From assembly GCA_005792545.1 (NCBI GenBank), contig SXRM01000249.1, positions 1 through 64,000 on the forward strand: 64,000 nucleotides of DNA. The letters run 5' to 3'. A model generated the notes under the pieces. It did no database searches. It saw nothing but the letters and a program-made list of their open reading frames with translations, and had not been told where the DNA came from. The position numbers were made by a program, and so were the translations under genes. Origin of the DNA: Pseudomonadota bacterium (GTDB lineage: Bacteria > Myxococcota_A > UBA9042). Positions 1 through 10,224 of this stretch are shown piece by piece; within the stretch, counting starts at the first letter, position 1; each line of letters opens with the position of its first letter.

Positions 1-68
1 GATTTAATATCAACGCCATCTCTCAGCAACCCGACGACCCTCTGCCGCACCTGCTCTCCCAGAACCAT
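1..68 (-). CDS. 5' end of a CDS running off the left edge of the window (MVLGEQVRQRVVGLLRDGVDIK...), possibly a transposase or HTH protein
   Basis: Minus-strand ATG at 68 with a GAGGAGG Shine-Dalgarno-like sequence just upstream; open to window base 1. Family assignment is only a guess from 22 residues. Confidence 0.3.
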   Translation of the reverse strand, partial: MVLGEQVRQRVVGLLRDGVDIK

Positions 69-121
69 GACCGCCTCCTCGCCCAGACGGGGTTCTCGCA
101 CGGATTGGTTGCTGGTCAAGT

Positions 122-688
122 TTTTGCATACACCCTTTAAAGACACTGTGCAACAAGAAGACAGCGAAGTGTGAGCCGGTGTTCGCCGAGTTCATCGGCA
201 AAAGCTGTCCACCTAATGACCTCAATTGCTCGGCGTATGTGCTCATCCCCCCCGACAGCGAGCCGCTGACCGTGTCTTGCGATGACGGCGATGCCTGCAC
301 CGGCTCCAGTGCTTGCGCGCAAGGCAAGTGCGTCACCGACCCAACGGCGCTGCTGTGTGGCTGCAAGTCCGACACCGACTGTGCAAAGTACGGTCACCCG
401 TGCACCGGACCCCTGGTATGCGATACCACAAAGGGATTTTGCGCCGTCGACGCCAAGGTCGCGATCAAGTGCGACGCGACCAGCAACAAGCCGTGCCTCA
501 AGAACACCTGCGTGCCAACCTTGGGTAAGTGCCTGATGCTGCCGCCCCTCTGCGCGGACGGCAACCAGTGCACGGCCGACACATGCGATCCTGCCAGTGG
601 CTGCAAGTTTGCTGCAATGCCCGATGGCGCAGCGTGTCTGGACGGCAAAGGCGCGTGCGCGGCCGGCAAGTGCGCGGCCAAGCCCTAG
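122..688 (+). pseudogene. 3' part of a Cys-rich repeat protein, apparently 5'-truncated
   Basis: Frame 2 reads ...LKTLCNKKTAKCEPVFAEFIGKSC...CDDGDACTGSSACAQGKC...; Cys-rich repeat coding begins near 140 without a credible start or signal peptide, and in-frame stops lie at 68-70 and 5-7. Confidence 0.5.
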
Positions 689-794
689 TGCTTGCGGCCC
701 GAAGTTCGCGGCGGGTTCCGCCGCGCGACAAGGGCGAAGTGCCCGCGGCCGCCACTGCGGCCGCAGGTAGGGGTGAGCGCGCCGACGCGCGCGA

Positions 795-811
795 GGGGGC
801 GGTGAGCCCCC
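795..811. terminator. GC-rich hairpin gggggc-ggtga-gccccc downstream of the Cys-rich CDS
   Basis: Perfect 6-bp stem with 5-nt loop; no clear T-tract, so weak. Confidence 0.25.
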
Positions 812-827
812 TTGACGAAACAAGCTG

Positions 828-907
828 CTAGTAGGCGAAGCATACAGCGGATTTCCACCACAAAATCAAACGCCATCCCAACTCGAACTTCGGGTTTCGC
901 CTACTAG
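828..907. repeat. 80-bp element bounded by perfect 12-bp inverted repeats CTAGTAGGCGAA / TTCGCCTACTAG
   Basis: 828-839 is the exact reverse complement of 896-907. Confidence 0.6.
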
Positions 908-1180
908 TTCGGCCGCCGCCAGTGGTGGCAATGACCTGAAAATACTATGCAGAATCGCCTTGAGGTGAGATCAAACCTGCCGCAAGGAAGGAGCGACGAG
1001 TCGGCTTGCAAAGCCGCGAGTTTGCGACCCACTGAGCAAGCAAGAACAGCGATCGCAGATGACCTCGGTCATCGCGATCCTGTATAGATCAGCTTGCCGT
1101 TTGGGCACGTTTGGACCTGCGTCGCGTTTGACACCGGGCGGCCGCGACCCTAGCCTCTCGGACCATGCCTGCGCTGCGCC

Positions 1181-2340
1181 GTGGGCAAGCGAACTTGCCT
1201 GGTGCACGCATACAACGCCGTTATTGAGGCCGCCATCGCGCAGCGGTTGCGCACCGTGGCCGCCGCCGGTTCGGTGTTGTACGTGGCCTTCAACGGCCTG
1301 GACTGGGTGGTTTATCCGCAGCAAGCGGCCCGGTTTTTGGGGTGGCGCGCCGCCATTGCCGCTTTTCTGGCGCTCATCGCCGCTGTCTGCATGCGCCCCA
1401 CCTTGCAGCGCTGGTCGGCGTGGCTGGGCGACCTGACCGTGCTGGTCGCGGCTGCGGGCATAGCGTCTATGATTGGCGCGACGGACCAGTCGGCCGGGGA
1501 CTACCACCAAGGCTTGACTTTGTGCATCTTGGCGATGTTCACCGTCAACAGCTTTTCGCTCGCCCACAACTTGGGCAGCGGTGCGGCGATGCTGGCGATG
1601 TACACGATCGCTGTGTGGCAACAAGCCACGACACACGGACCTCGGCTCATCAGCGCCTACTTTTTCATGTCGGCGACCATGGTGTTTACGGCGATCCTGA
1701 CTCGCGTGTTCAGCGTGCACCATCGCCTTCAGTACCAGCAAGCCCGGGCACTGGAGGCCACCAACCTCGACCTGCACCACCAAATGGCGGAGCGCGAGGC
1801 CATGCAGGAGCAGCTGCGCAACCTGTCGATGACCGACGACCTGACGGGGCTACACAACCGGCGCGGCTTCAAGCTCCTGGTCGACGAGCAGCGCAAGCTC
1901 GCCCGCCGCAACAAGTGCGGGTTGCTGCTGTTTTTCGGCGACATTGACGGCCTCAAGGCCATCAACGACAACCACGGCCACGCCCAGGGCGACCTCGCAA
2001 TCCAAAAGTCGCCGCGTTGTTGAAGCAGTCTTGCCGCGAAACCGACATTTTGGCGCGGCTGGGCGGCGACGAATTCACGGTGCTCGCCGTCGGTGCCGCG
2101 GCCAAAGATGCCGATAGCTTTACGCGGCGCTTGCGCGGCAACCTCGATACCTTCAACCAGCAAAGCGGACTGCCGTTTCGGCTGGCGGTCAGCATCGGCG
2201 CCACCTACATCGACGCGGCGGACTCGGCAACGATCGGCGAGTTGATGCAGCGCGCCGACGACGAATTGTACGCGCTCAAGCGCCAAAAGAAGCAAACCCG
2301 CCAATCGACGGTGCTGTTTGGATCGATCCTTGGCGCCTGA
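1181..2340 (+). pseudogene. Membrane-associated diguanylate cyclase (GGDEF) split by a frameshift near 2005-2012
   Basis: ORF 1181..2023 has hydrophobic segments then DDLTGLHNRRGF...FFGDIDGLKAINDNHGHAQGDLAIQK; ORF 2017..2340 continues with LLKQSCRETDILARLGGDEFTVLA. One nt is missing at the junction (caaaagtcgccg). Confidence 0.8.
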
Positions 2341-2397
2341 GCTCGTTGGCCCTCTGTTTTGCGGTCGCGCTGGCGGTAACGCATCCGCGGACCCGGC

Positions 2398-3396
2398 GTG
2401 GTAGCGCGCTTGCGTGCGTGCGCCGCCTGGTTGCTGTGCGCCGCTTTGGCCGCAGCCTCAGGCTGCCGCGCCCCAGCGCAGCCCGCGGGCGCCGCAGCCC
2501 CTGTTGCCCACGATGCCGGTTCGAGTCAGACGCTGGCAGACGCCGAGCACGACGAGGCTGTCGAGCCGACCGACCCCGGCGCTGCAGTCACCGAGACCCA
2601 CGATGCCGCGACCGCAGGAGCACAGACCGACGGGCAGCCGGCGAGCACAGCAGATGCAGCCGCCCTGTGGTACCAGCCCGATCCGGCCAGCACCTGGGCC
2701 TGGCAGTTGCAGGGGCAAGTAGACACGTCGGTTGTGGCCACAGTCTATGACATTGACCTGTTCGACAGCCCGACCGCCGTCGTGGCCAGCCTGCATGCCA
2801 AGGGCCGCAAGGTCATTTGCTACTTCTCTGCCGGCACCGCAGCCAATTGGCGGCCTGACTTCGCCCGGTTTGCCAAGGCCACGCTCGGCAAGCCGCTGCA
2901 CGATTGGGCCGGCGAGCGCTGGCTGGACATCCGCGCCGCTTCCGTGCGCTCGGTCCTGTTGCAGCGCATGCAGCTCGCCAAAACCAAAGGCTGTGACGCC
3001 GTTGAGCCCGACAACGTCGATGGCTACGCCCACCAGACCGGGTTTGCGCTGACACCTGACGACCAGTTGGCCTTCAACCTGTGGCTGGCCGAGACGGCCC
3101 ACGGTCTGAACCTTGGCATTGGCTTGAAGAATGACGGCGACCAGGCTGCGCTGCTGGTCGGGGCGTTCGACTTCGCGCTCAACGAAGAGTGCCACCAGTA
3201 CGACGAGTGCAGCCAGTGGGCGCCCTTTGTCGCCGCGAACAAGGCTGTTTTCAATGCGGAATACGCACCGTCGCACGCCAAAGCCGTGACCCTCGCCGCC
3301 AAGCTGTGCCCGCTGGCCGCCGCAGAGCACCTGCTGACATTGGTGTTGCCGCTAGCGCTCGATGGTTCGTTTCGTGTCGCGTGCAACGGCCCGTGA
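2398..3396 (+). CDS. Secreted GH114-like (endo-alpha-1,4-polygalactosaminidase family) protein
   Basis: Signal peptide with LAAASGC lipobox, then WYQPDPASTWAWQLQGQVDTSVVATVYDIDLFDSP...KVICYFSAGT...WLDIR...CDAVEPDNVDGY. Confidence 0.85.
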   Translation: MVARLRACAAWLLCAALAAASGCRAPAQPAGAAAPVAHDAGSSQTLADAEHDEAVEPTDPGAAVTETHDAATAGAQTDGQPASTADAAALWYQPDPASTWAWQLQGQVDTSVVATVYDIDLFDSPTAVVASLHAKGRKVICYFSAGTAANWRPDFARFAKATLGKPLHDWAGERWLDIRAASVRSVLLQRMQLAKTKGCDAVEPDNVDGYAHQTGFALTPDDQLAFNLWLAETAHGLNLGIGLKNDGDQAALLVGAFDFALNEECHQYDECSQWAPFVAANKAVFNAEYAPSHAKAVTLAAKLCPLAAAEHLLTLVLPLALDGSFRVACNGP

Positions 3397-3424
3397 CGGG
3401 GGGCGCAAGCAGGCCCAACGCGGC

Positions 3425-6400
3425 TCACGAAGGCCTGGGCTGGCAGATGCTGCTGCCCTTGCCGTCCGCGCCGACCACGACGTCGATGCCGCGGGCCAGC
3501 CGCGCCTTAAGTTCCGGTACGTGCGAAATCACGCCGACCATTCGCCCGCCGGCATCCTTGGTTTGGCTGAGCGCCATCAGGGCGCTGATGGCCAGGTCGA
3601 GCGCCTCCGGATCGAGCGTGCCAAAGCCCTCGTCGATGAACAGCGCATCCAGCCGAATGCCTCCGCTATACCCCTGCACCACGTCAGACAAGCCGAGCGC
3701 CAGTGCCAGAGCAGCCATGAAACCCTCGCCACCGGACAAGGTGGTCGCTGCGCGCTGCTGACCGGTGTAGCTGTCCGCGACTTCCAGGTCCAGCCCGCCG
3801 ACCCTGCGCCGGTCAGCCAGCGCGCCAACCCGCTGCAGGGCATAGCGTCCGCGGGTCATGGTCGACAGCCGCACGTTGGCAGCGCACAACACATCGTCCA
3901 GCAACCCGGCCAGCACAAAGCGCTGCAACGCCAGGTTCTTGGGGTTGTTGCCATTGCAAGTTGCCGCCAGTTCCTTGACGACCAGGTGCCGCGCCTCGAG
4001 ATCCCCCGCTTGCACCGCCAGATCGGCCAGTGCCTGGGCGGTCTGCTGCAGCTGACCCCGCTGCGTTTGCAACCGGGCCAACTGTTGCTGCGCGGCGCTG
4101 TCCGCGGTTTTGGCGGTGGCGACGACCTGGGTCAGCATGGGCAGGTCGGGTGCCACGATGCCCGCTGCGCGCTCCGCGGCTTGTGCCGCCATCGCCGCGA
4201 GGCTGGTCGCCGCGTCGCGCCATACCTGCGCCAGTTGTTGCTGTTGCGCCAGCGTTTCCACGGAGAGCCGCGCTGCTTGCCACTGCGCATGGCTCGCAAA
4301 ACCGTGCGCGCCCAGCGTCAAAGCCAGCTCGTTGGCGCAGCGGTTCGACTCAGCGCTGGCATCCTTGGCCGCCACCTCCGCTGCTTGCTGGCGGGCCAGC
4401 AGTCCGGCGCTGGCTTCGCCGGCTGCCGTCGCAGCTTGCTGCGCCGTGTCCAGCGCCGCTTGCAGCTGGGCCGCCGCAGTGGTCTTGCTGGTGATGGCCT
4501 GCTCCAGCGCTGCCGGACTGCGCAGCGCTTCGGGCACGTCGGTGAGCAAGCTGGCCACGCGCTCGACCGCGGTCGCTGCCGCCGCCGTCGCTGCGGTGAC
4601 TGCCGCTTCCAGGCCGGGCGCCGCTTGGCCAAGCCCGTGTAGCGCTGTTTCCGCCGCGGTTACCCGCTCGACGGCAGCGGCCACCTTTGCGGCGGCGGTC
4701 TCGGCCTGCTGCACGGCTCGGCGGGCAGCCTGCAGTGCGGCGTCGTCGGCGAGCGCTGGGTCCAGCGACTCTTCGGCCAGCGCCTGGCTGGCTGCGTCGA
4801 CCGCTGCCGCTGCGGCATCGACCTGCGCCGCGAGGCGCTGCGCTTTGACCTCACAGTCGCTGGCCAGGCTGCGCGCTCGCTCGTATTTGCCCTTGGCTTC
4901 TTCCAATTGCGCGTCGCTCGGCAGGGCGCCACCGCTGACTGCCGGCTGCGGATGATCGCGGCTGCCACACACCGCGCACGGCTCGCCCGCTTGCAAGGTC
5001 GCCGCCAGTCGCGCCGCCTGGCCGGTGACCCACGCCTGATGGCACTGGTCATACAGGCTGAGCAGCGCCCCAGCAGCCTGCCCAGCCTGGGTCAGCGCTG
5101 CCGCGGCTTCTGTGTGCTGGCCGTGCAAGCTTGCATGCTTGGCTTGTTCGCTGCCAACCGCAGCGGCCAGCCGGCGCACGCGTTCTAGCTTGGCGACGTG
5201 GGCCTGCAGGCCCGCGGCCGTGGCAGCAAGGCCTCGCAACGTGTCGACGCTCGCCTGCAACTTGGGCAACTGGTCTTGCAGGTCAAGCGCGGCGCTGGCG
5301 TTGTCCTGTCGGGCCTTTGTCGCGGTTTCCAGGGCCTGCTGCGCGGCTGCGGCAGCGACCCGGGCCAGGTCGAGCGCGCCGACCTTGTCGCGCATCCCTT
5401 CCAGTGTCTTGGCCTGCGCCGTCAAAGCGTCGCGCTGCGGGGCGTTGTCGCGCTGATTTTGCAGCTCTGCTTGTGCCGCGGCCAGTTTTGGCAGGGCGAC
5501 AGCGTAGGCCGCCTTGGCCTTTTGCGCCGAGTTCCCGGCATTGTCGGCCTGCTGCGCCGCCCTTTGCGCCAGCTGATCGGCCGCAACCACCTGCTGTGCG
5601 CGCAGCGCTGCCGCAATGTTGCCCTCACGCAGCTGCTGTTGCGGTCGCGTCTGCTCGTGGGCCGCCAACTGCTGCGCCGCGCTGGCCGCCTCCTGCAGGC
5701 GCTGCGCGTCCGCCTCGCCCGCCTGCAAGGCTGCCTGTGCCGCGCTGCGGGTCGCAATTGCGTCGGCCGCGTCGGCGTTCGCCACCAGCAGTCCGGCATC
5801 TACGCGCACTACCTGTGCGTCCAGCTCCGCCACGTCTTTGGCGTCAAACTGACCCAGCAGCGTCTTTCTGCGCTCGTTGAGCAGCTCCGCTTGCTTGCCG
5901 AGCGCGCTCTCGCGGCCCTTGAGCTCGAGTTGAATGCTCTCGTACAGCTGGGTCGCAAACAGCTGCTTAAGGATGTCTTCGCGATCCTTACTGCCCGCGG
6001 ACAGCAGCTGCCGAAACGCGCCCTGCGGCAGCACCACCACCTGCCGAAACTGCTCGACGCTAAAGCCGAGCAGCTTACCGACCTTGTCGTTGACGTCGCC
6101 GAGGCGCTGGGCGTCGTCCTGCCAACCTTCGGGCCCAAGCTGCCGCGACAGCCGCGCCGACTGCGAGACTTCGGCCGTCGGTGGGCGCCGAACCACCTTC
6201 CACACGGTTTGGCCCAGAGCGAACTCCAGCGTCACTTCGGTGGGCACGTCTTTGGCGGCGTGCTGGCTGCGCATCTCGGCGGCCTGGCGCTCGCCACCTG
6301 AGGTTTTGCCGAACAACGCCACGCACATGGCGTCGAGGATGGCGGTCTTGCCGGCGCCGGTCGGCCCACTGATGGTGAACGGCGCTCGCTGCGGCAAGTT

Positions 6401-6469
6401 TGTGAAGTCAATGCGCTCGACCCCGGCAAACGGGCCAAAGGCTTGGATGGTCATGCGTAAGGGTCTCAT
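3425..6469 (-). CDS. sbcC: Exonuclease subunit SbcC
   Basis: MRPLRMTIQAFGPFAGVERIDF...GPTGAGKTAILDAMCVALFG; CAVCGSRDHP zinc hook; LSGGEGFMAALALALGLSDVVQ...LDALFIDEGFGTLD. ATGA overlap with sbcD. Confidence 0.93.
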   Translation of the reverse strand: MRPLRMTIQAFGPFAGVERIDFTNLPQRAPFTISGPTGAGKTAILDAMCVALFGKTSGGERQAAEMRSQHAAKDVPTEVTLEFALGQTVWKVVRRPPTAEVSQSARLSRQLGPEGWQDDAQRLGDVNDKVGKLLGFSVEQFRQVVVLPQGAFRQLLSAGSKDREDILKQLFATQLYESIQLELKGRESALGKQAELLNERRKTLLGQFDAKDVAELDAQVVRVDAGLLVANADAADAIATRSAAQAALQAGEADAQRLQEAASAAQQLAAHEQTRPQQQLREGNIAAALRAQQVVAADQLAQRAAQQADNAGNSAQKAKAAYAVALPKLAAAQAELQNQRDNAPQRDALTAQAKTLEGMRDKVGALDLARVAAAAAQQALETATKARQDNASAALDLQDQLPKLQASVDTLRGLAATAAGLQAHVAKLERVRRLAAAVGSEQAKHASLHGQHTEAAAALTQAGQAAGALLSLYDQCHQAWVTGQAARLAATLQAGEPCAVCGSRDHPQPAVSGGALPSDAQLEEAKGKYERARSLASDCEVKAQRLAAQVDAAAAAVDAASQALAEESLDPALADDAALQAARRAVQQAETAAAKVAAAVERVTAAETALHGLGQAAPGLEAAVTAATAAAATAVERVASLLTDVPEALRSPAALEQAITSKTTAAAQLQAALDTAQQAATAAGEASAGLLARQQAAEVAAKDASAESNRCANELALTLGAHGFASHAQWQAARLSVETLAQQQQLAQVWRDAATSLAAMAAQAAERAAGIVAPDLPMLTQVVATAKTADSAAQQQLARLQTQRGQLQQTAQALADLAVQAGDLEARHLVVKELAATCNGNNPKNLALQRFVLAGLLDDVLCAANVRLSTMTRGRYALQRVGALADRRRVGGLDLEVADSYTGQQRAATTLSGGEGFMAALALALGLSDVVQGYSGGIRLDALFIDEGFGTLDPEALDLAISALMALSQTKDAGGRMVGVISHVPELKARLARGIDVVVGADGKGSSICQPRPS

Positions 6470-7683
6470 CGGGCACCTCGAGCGTCGGCAATCAGCTTGT
6501 CCACCAGCGGCGCGGCTACGACCCGCGCCGGATCGGGCAAAGGCACGCCGTGCACCGCCACCCAGAAGTCGCCCAGGACGTCGATCGGCTGTCGCTGGCG
6601 GTGGTCGCCGCGCAGCAACTCGCCGCTGCCGCCCTCCAGCTGGGGCCGGGCGATGTGCAGCGCGTTGGGGTAGCCTTGCCGCAACTGTCCCATCGGATCC
6701 AGCAGCACCCCGGCGTCGGTCAGCGTCGCCCACACCAGGTCGTCGCGGTGGGGGTCGCGCTTGCCTTGTTCCACCAGATCGGCCAACAACCCTTCGATCT
6801 TGCGCAGGGGGCGCACGGGCACCATCGACAATTCCGTCACGTCGACACTGCCGTCGCTACTCAGTGCCACCAGCGAGGCCGAGCGCGGCTGATCCGCTTC
6901 GGCAAACGAGTATTGCAGCAGCGAGCCGCTGTAGCGGATGCGCCGACTGCCAGCCACCCACTGTGGCTGGTGCAAGTGGCCGAGGGCGGCGTAGTCAAAC
7001 CCTTCGAAAGCCTGCGGATCGATGACGGCCGTGCCACCGACTGCCAGCGGTCGCTCGGACTCGCTGTATTCGTCGCCACTATTGTTGGCGACCCGGCCGC
7101 CTTGCACGAAACCGTGGGCGATGGCCACCGTGCGGTCGCCGGGTGGCACCTGGTCCAGCAGATGGCGCGCCTGCAGGGCCAGCGCAGCCGCGTGGTCGCG
7201 CACAGTGGCCCCGCCCGCGGCCGGATCCGCCTCGCCTACGCCGGCTTGTGCGCGCACGGTCGTCGGCTCGGCGTAGGGCATCGGGCACAGCGACACCCAC
7301 CAGCCGCCGGCGTCCAGCCGTACGGGCGCTGCGCGCAGGTCCACCGGACCGCGCACGGTCAGGCCGCAACCGCCGAGCAGCGCTGCGCCAAACCCCAGCC
7401 GCTCAGGCCCGTCGTGGTTGCCGGCGATGAGCACGACTGGCGTCTGCAGGCGCTGCACGATGGCCGTCAGCGTTTCATCGAGCAGCTGCACCGCGTCGGC
7501 CGCGGGCACCGATCGGTCGTAGATGTCGCCAGCGATGACAACGACGTTGGGTCGATGGGCCTCGATGTGGGCAAGTAGCTGTTGCAGCACATGGCGCTGG
7601 TCGTCCAGCAGGGGCAGGCCGAGCAGGGTCTTGCCGATGTGCCAGTCGGCGGTGTGTAGGATTCTAAAATGCTTGTCGGACAT
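6466..7683 (-). CDS. sbcD: Exonuclease subunit SbcD
   Basis: MSDKHFRILHTADWHIGKTLLG...VVVIAGDIYDRSVP...VLIAGNHDG...ALGHLHQPQ metallophosphoesterase motifs. Confidence 0.93.
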   Translation of the reverse strand: MSDKHFRILHTADWHIGKTLLGLPLLDDQRHVLQQLLAHIEAHRPNVVVIAGDIYDRSVPAADAVQLLDETLTAIVQRLQTPVVLIAGNHDGPERLGFGAALLGGCGLTVRGPVDLRAAPVRLDAGGWWVSLCPMPYAEPTTVRAQAGVGEADPAAGGATVRDHAAALALQARHLLDQVPPGDRTVAIAHGFVQGGRVANNSGDEYSESERPLAVGGTAVIDPQAFEGFDYAALGHLHQPQWVAGSRRIRYSGSLLQYSFAEADQPRSASLVALSSDGSVDVTELSMVPVRPLRKIEGLLADLVEQGKRDPHRDDLVWATLTDAGVLLDPMGQLRQGYPNALHIARPQLEGGSGELLRGDHRQRQPIDVLGDFWVAVHGVPLPDPARVVAAPLVDKLIADARGAR

Positions 7684-7829
7684 GTGGTTAGCCTCAGTCG
7701 CGTGGCGCAATCCTAGCAGACTCGGGGTCAAGCCAAAACGTCGCCAGTCGGCAACTCCGTCGCAAAGCGACATGGCACGTCGCTCCCGCGAGACGTGCGC
7801 CAGCCTGCCGCCAGGCTGCGGCGAGCGGG

Positions 7830-8003
7830 AATGGCTTGGACTATGACTGCGCCAGCGGCAAAAGCCGGTGCGACCCCACCCAGGCGCTGCCGCTGTTTGC
7901 CTGCGCAGTGCGCGAGGGTGGCGTGTGGGTAGAACTTGCCGCTGTGCAGCGCTGGCGCGCCGCGGCGCCCATGGACTTTTACGAAGACGAGTTGGACCCT
8001 TAG
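7830..8003 (+). pseudogene. C-terminal remnant resembling a Rieske-type ferredoxin
   Basis: Reads ...NGLDYDCASGKSRCDPTQALPLFACAVREGGVWVELAAVQRW...DEL DP*; no upstream CxH or start codon. Confidence 0.35.
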
Positions 8004-8117
8004 CCATTGGCCGGGCCTGCGCGCGCATCCCCGGGCTGCAGGGGCAGCGTTTCACGGTCTGAGTGCCATTGCGCGTTGAGGCGCTGGCGGCTTGGCACCC
8101 ATGTGTTGGAGGTCCGC

Positions 8118-8498
8118 ATGAACATTGGCATTGGCAACTTGTTGTTGGGCCTGGGCTGCTTCAAGGCCGTCGTCGGCCTCGCCGTGTACTGGGACGCTCT
8201 GCGCGCCGTCGCTCAGCCTGGCGGTTGGCCCATTGCTGACCAGAGTGTCGGGGCCGCAGCGCTGTGGTTCCTGGTCGCCGCCGGCCTGTTGGTGGCGCTG
8301 GGCCTGTCGGTGCGCAGCCTCGAACAGCGGGGCGGCATGCCGACGGCGGCGTTCGGGTGGTTCCTGGCCGCGGTGGCGTTGGGCGCAGTGGCGCTCATGC
8401 CAGCCAACGGGGCGTGGCTGATCTTTCCGATTGCGGCGCTGGTCGTGGTGCGTGCGCGGGGGCGCGAGGGGCAGGACCGCACCGCTGCGGCAGATTAG
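8118..8498 (+). CDS. Small multi-pass membrane protein (DUF6463-like)
   Basis: MNIGIGNLLLGLGCFKAVVGLAVYWDALRAVAQPGGW... with four hydrophobic segments; SD ggagg upstream. Confidence 0.6.
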   Translation: MNIGIGNLLLGLGCFKAVVGLAVYWDALRAVAQPGGWPIADQSVGAAALWFLVAAGLLVALGLSVRSLEQRGGMPTAAFGWFLAAVALGAVALMPANGAWLIFPIAALVVVRARGREGQDRTAAAD

Positions 8499-8517
8499 GC
8501 GCGAAGTGCTCCACCGG

Positions 8518-8859
8518 CTACGGCTCGCCCCGGCCATACACGGTCCACTGGCCAACGTAAGCCGGATCGACCACCACTTCGCCCGTACTGCGCAGCCGAT
8601 ACTCGCCCGGCGAAGCTGCGCTGAACACCGCGGTATCAGGCGGGTACCAGCGCTCGCTGCCAGCGTGAACACCGCCCAACTGCACACAAATCCCTTGCTC
8701 GGGGTCGAGCGAGCGCACCGTGCCCCAGTACTGCGCGTGACCGAGCAGCTTGCCCGCGCGGTCGACGTACGTCTCGCCCAGCAGCACGACCTGGCCCAGC
8801 AACTGCTCCGCCATGGCCACGTCAAAGCGCAAGGCGTCTGGACTTTGAGCGTCGCGCAC
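8518..8859 (-). CDS. Hypothetical protein, 113 aa
   Basis: ORF MRDAQSPDALRFDVAMAEQLLGQVVLLGETYVDRAGK...; no recognised domain. Confidence 0.5.
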   Translation of the reverse strand: MRDAQSPDALRFDVAMAEQLLGQVVLLGETYVDRAGKLLGHAQYWGTVRSLDPEQGICVQLGGVHAGSERWYPPDTAVFSAASPGEYRLRSTGEVVVDPAYVGQWTVYGRGEP

Positions 8860-9117
8860 CGCTACCTCACCAGCACCTGCCCGAAGCCCTTGGCGTCGCA
8901 GTCGCCGTTATCGGCGCCGCAGCTGCCTGACTTGTAGGTGTCGATCTCGCTGCAGTTGTTACCGCCGTCGCAGGCCAAGCCGTCTGCTACCGCCTCGACC
9001 GCGGCCTGCACAACGCGGAGCCCGGCGGCGTGGACTTGATCATACCTCCGCCACCTCCTTGACCGCCACCAGCGCGCCAAGCAGGATGCGCCCGCGGCAT
9101 CAACGAGGAGCTGGCAA

Positions 9118-10224
9118 GTGCAGATCTTTTTGGCCATGTTGCTGGCGGCTGGCCTGTTGACGGCAATTGGCGTGCTGTACAACCGTCTGGGGCCCGTGTG
9201 GAGCGGGGCGCGCCGCGGCACCCAACAAGCGCCCTGGTTTCGCAAAGTGGACCGCTTTCTGTGGCAAGCCAGTTGCTATCGCTTGGGGGTGGACGCACCG
9301 GCCGACTTCGAGTTCAGCCTGGTGACCGAGTGGCCGCTGGACCGCTACGCCAAAGCTCGCGGCTGGGCGTTCGAGGACCAGATCGGCATCAGTGAGTTCG
9401 ACGAAAAAGTCTACATCGTTGCCGACGATCCACGCGTTGCCGAGGCCCTTGGCAGGGTGCCCGAAGCTGCGCGAATGCTCGCCAAAGCAATGGAGTCCGT
9501 TGCAGCCGACCAGCGGGTGAGCGAGGTGCACTGCCGCAACGGCCGGCTCTGGATCGAAGTGGACCTGGGCAAAAGCGACACGGTGGCTGAGATCGAAGGC
9601 GACCCGCAACAGCGCCTGCGGCCGCTGCGGCAAATCGCGGAGAGCCTGGCGCGCGTCGGCACTGCGCAATCTCGGCCGCACAAGGCCGGGGCCGCCAAGC
9701 GGCACGCCGTCGTCGATGCCCTGGTGTGGGCCATGCTGGTCAGCGGTAGCGTGGCAACATTGTGGTTTTCGCTGGATCTCCTGCCGGGGATGGCCAACGC
9801 AACGACGATCTGGGTCCGCGCCGCGTGGATCGCGCCGCTGTTGACGGCCCTTGGCGTCGTCGGCGCGGGGAGTTGGCTTGGCCGATCCGCGCGGCGCTTT
9901 GCCGCCGCCAAGTTCGTCGTGTTCGCCGGCGGTCCGGCCGCTTTTTTCTGGGCCAGCGGCGGAGCCAGCGTCGTCAACATTGCGCTAGACGACGGCCTGG
10001 GGCAGCAGGTCGAGATGCGGTTGGTCGATGCCTGGACAAGGTCTGTAAAATCAAGGGGCTATCCGGTGATTCGCCTGGCGGGCGCCGCGCCTGACACCGC
10101 CACGCCCATTGGGATCGATGTCGAACACCTGCCGATTACCCCGGTCGGCACGCGCTACACGGTCAGGGTCCACGCTGGCGCGCTCGGCTGGCCGTGGGTG
10201 GATGCCGTCGCGCCGACGGATTGA
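9118..10224 (+). CDS. Hypothetical membrane protein
   Basis: 368 aa, N-terminal TM (IFLAMLLAAGLLTAIGVLY) and two central TM segments. Confidence 0.65.
   Translation: MQIFLAMLLAAGLLTAIGVLYNRLGPVWSGARRGTQQAPWFRKVDRFLWQASCYRLGVDAPADFEFSLVTEWPLDRYAKARGWAFEDQIGISEFDEKVYIVADDPRVAEALGRVPEAARMLAKAMESVAADQRVSEVHCRNGRLWIEVDLGKSDTVAEIEGDPQQRLRPLRQIAESLARVGTAQSRPHKAGAAKRHAVVDALVWAMLVSGSVATLWFSLDLLPGMANATTIWVRAAWIAPLLTALGVVGAGSWLGRSARRFAAAKFVVFAGGPAAFFWASGGASVVNIALDDGLGQQVEMRLVDAWTRSVKSRGYPVIRLAGAAPDTATPIGIDVEHLPITPVGTRYTVRVHAGALGWPWVDAVAPTD

Noticed and set aside
3362-4642. 426-aa plus-strand ORF overlapping sbcC
   Set aside because: Antisense shadow of a clear sbcC gene.
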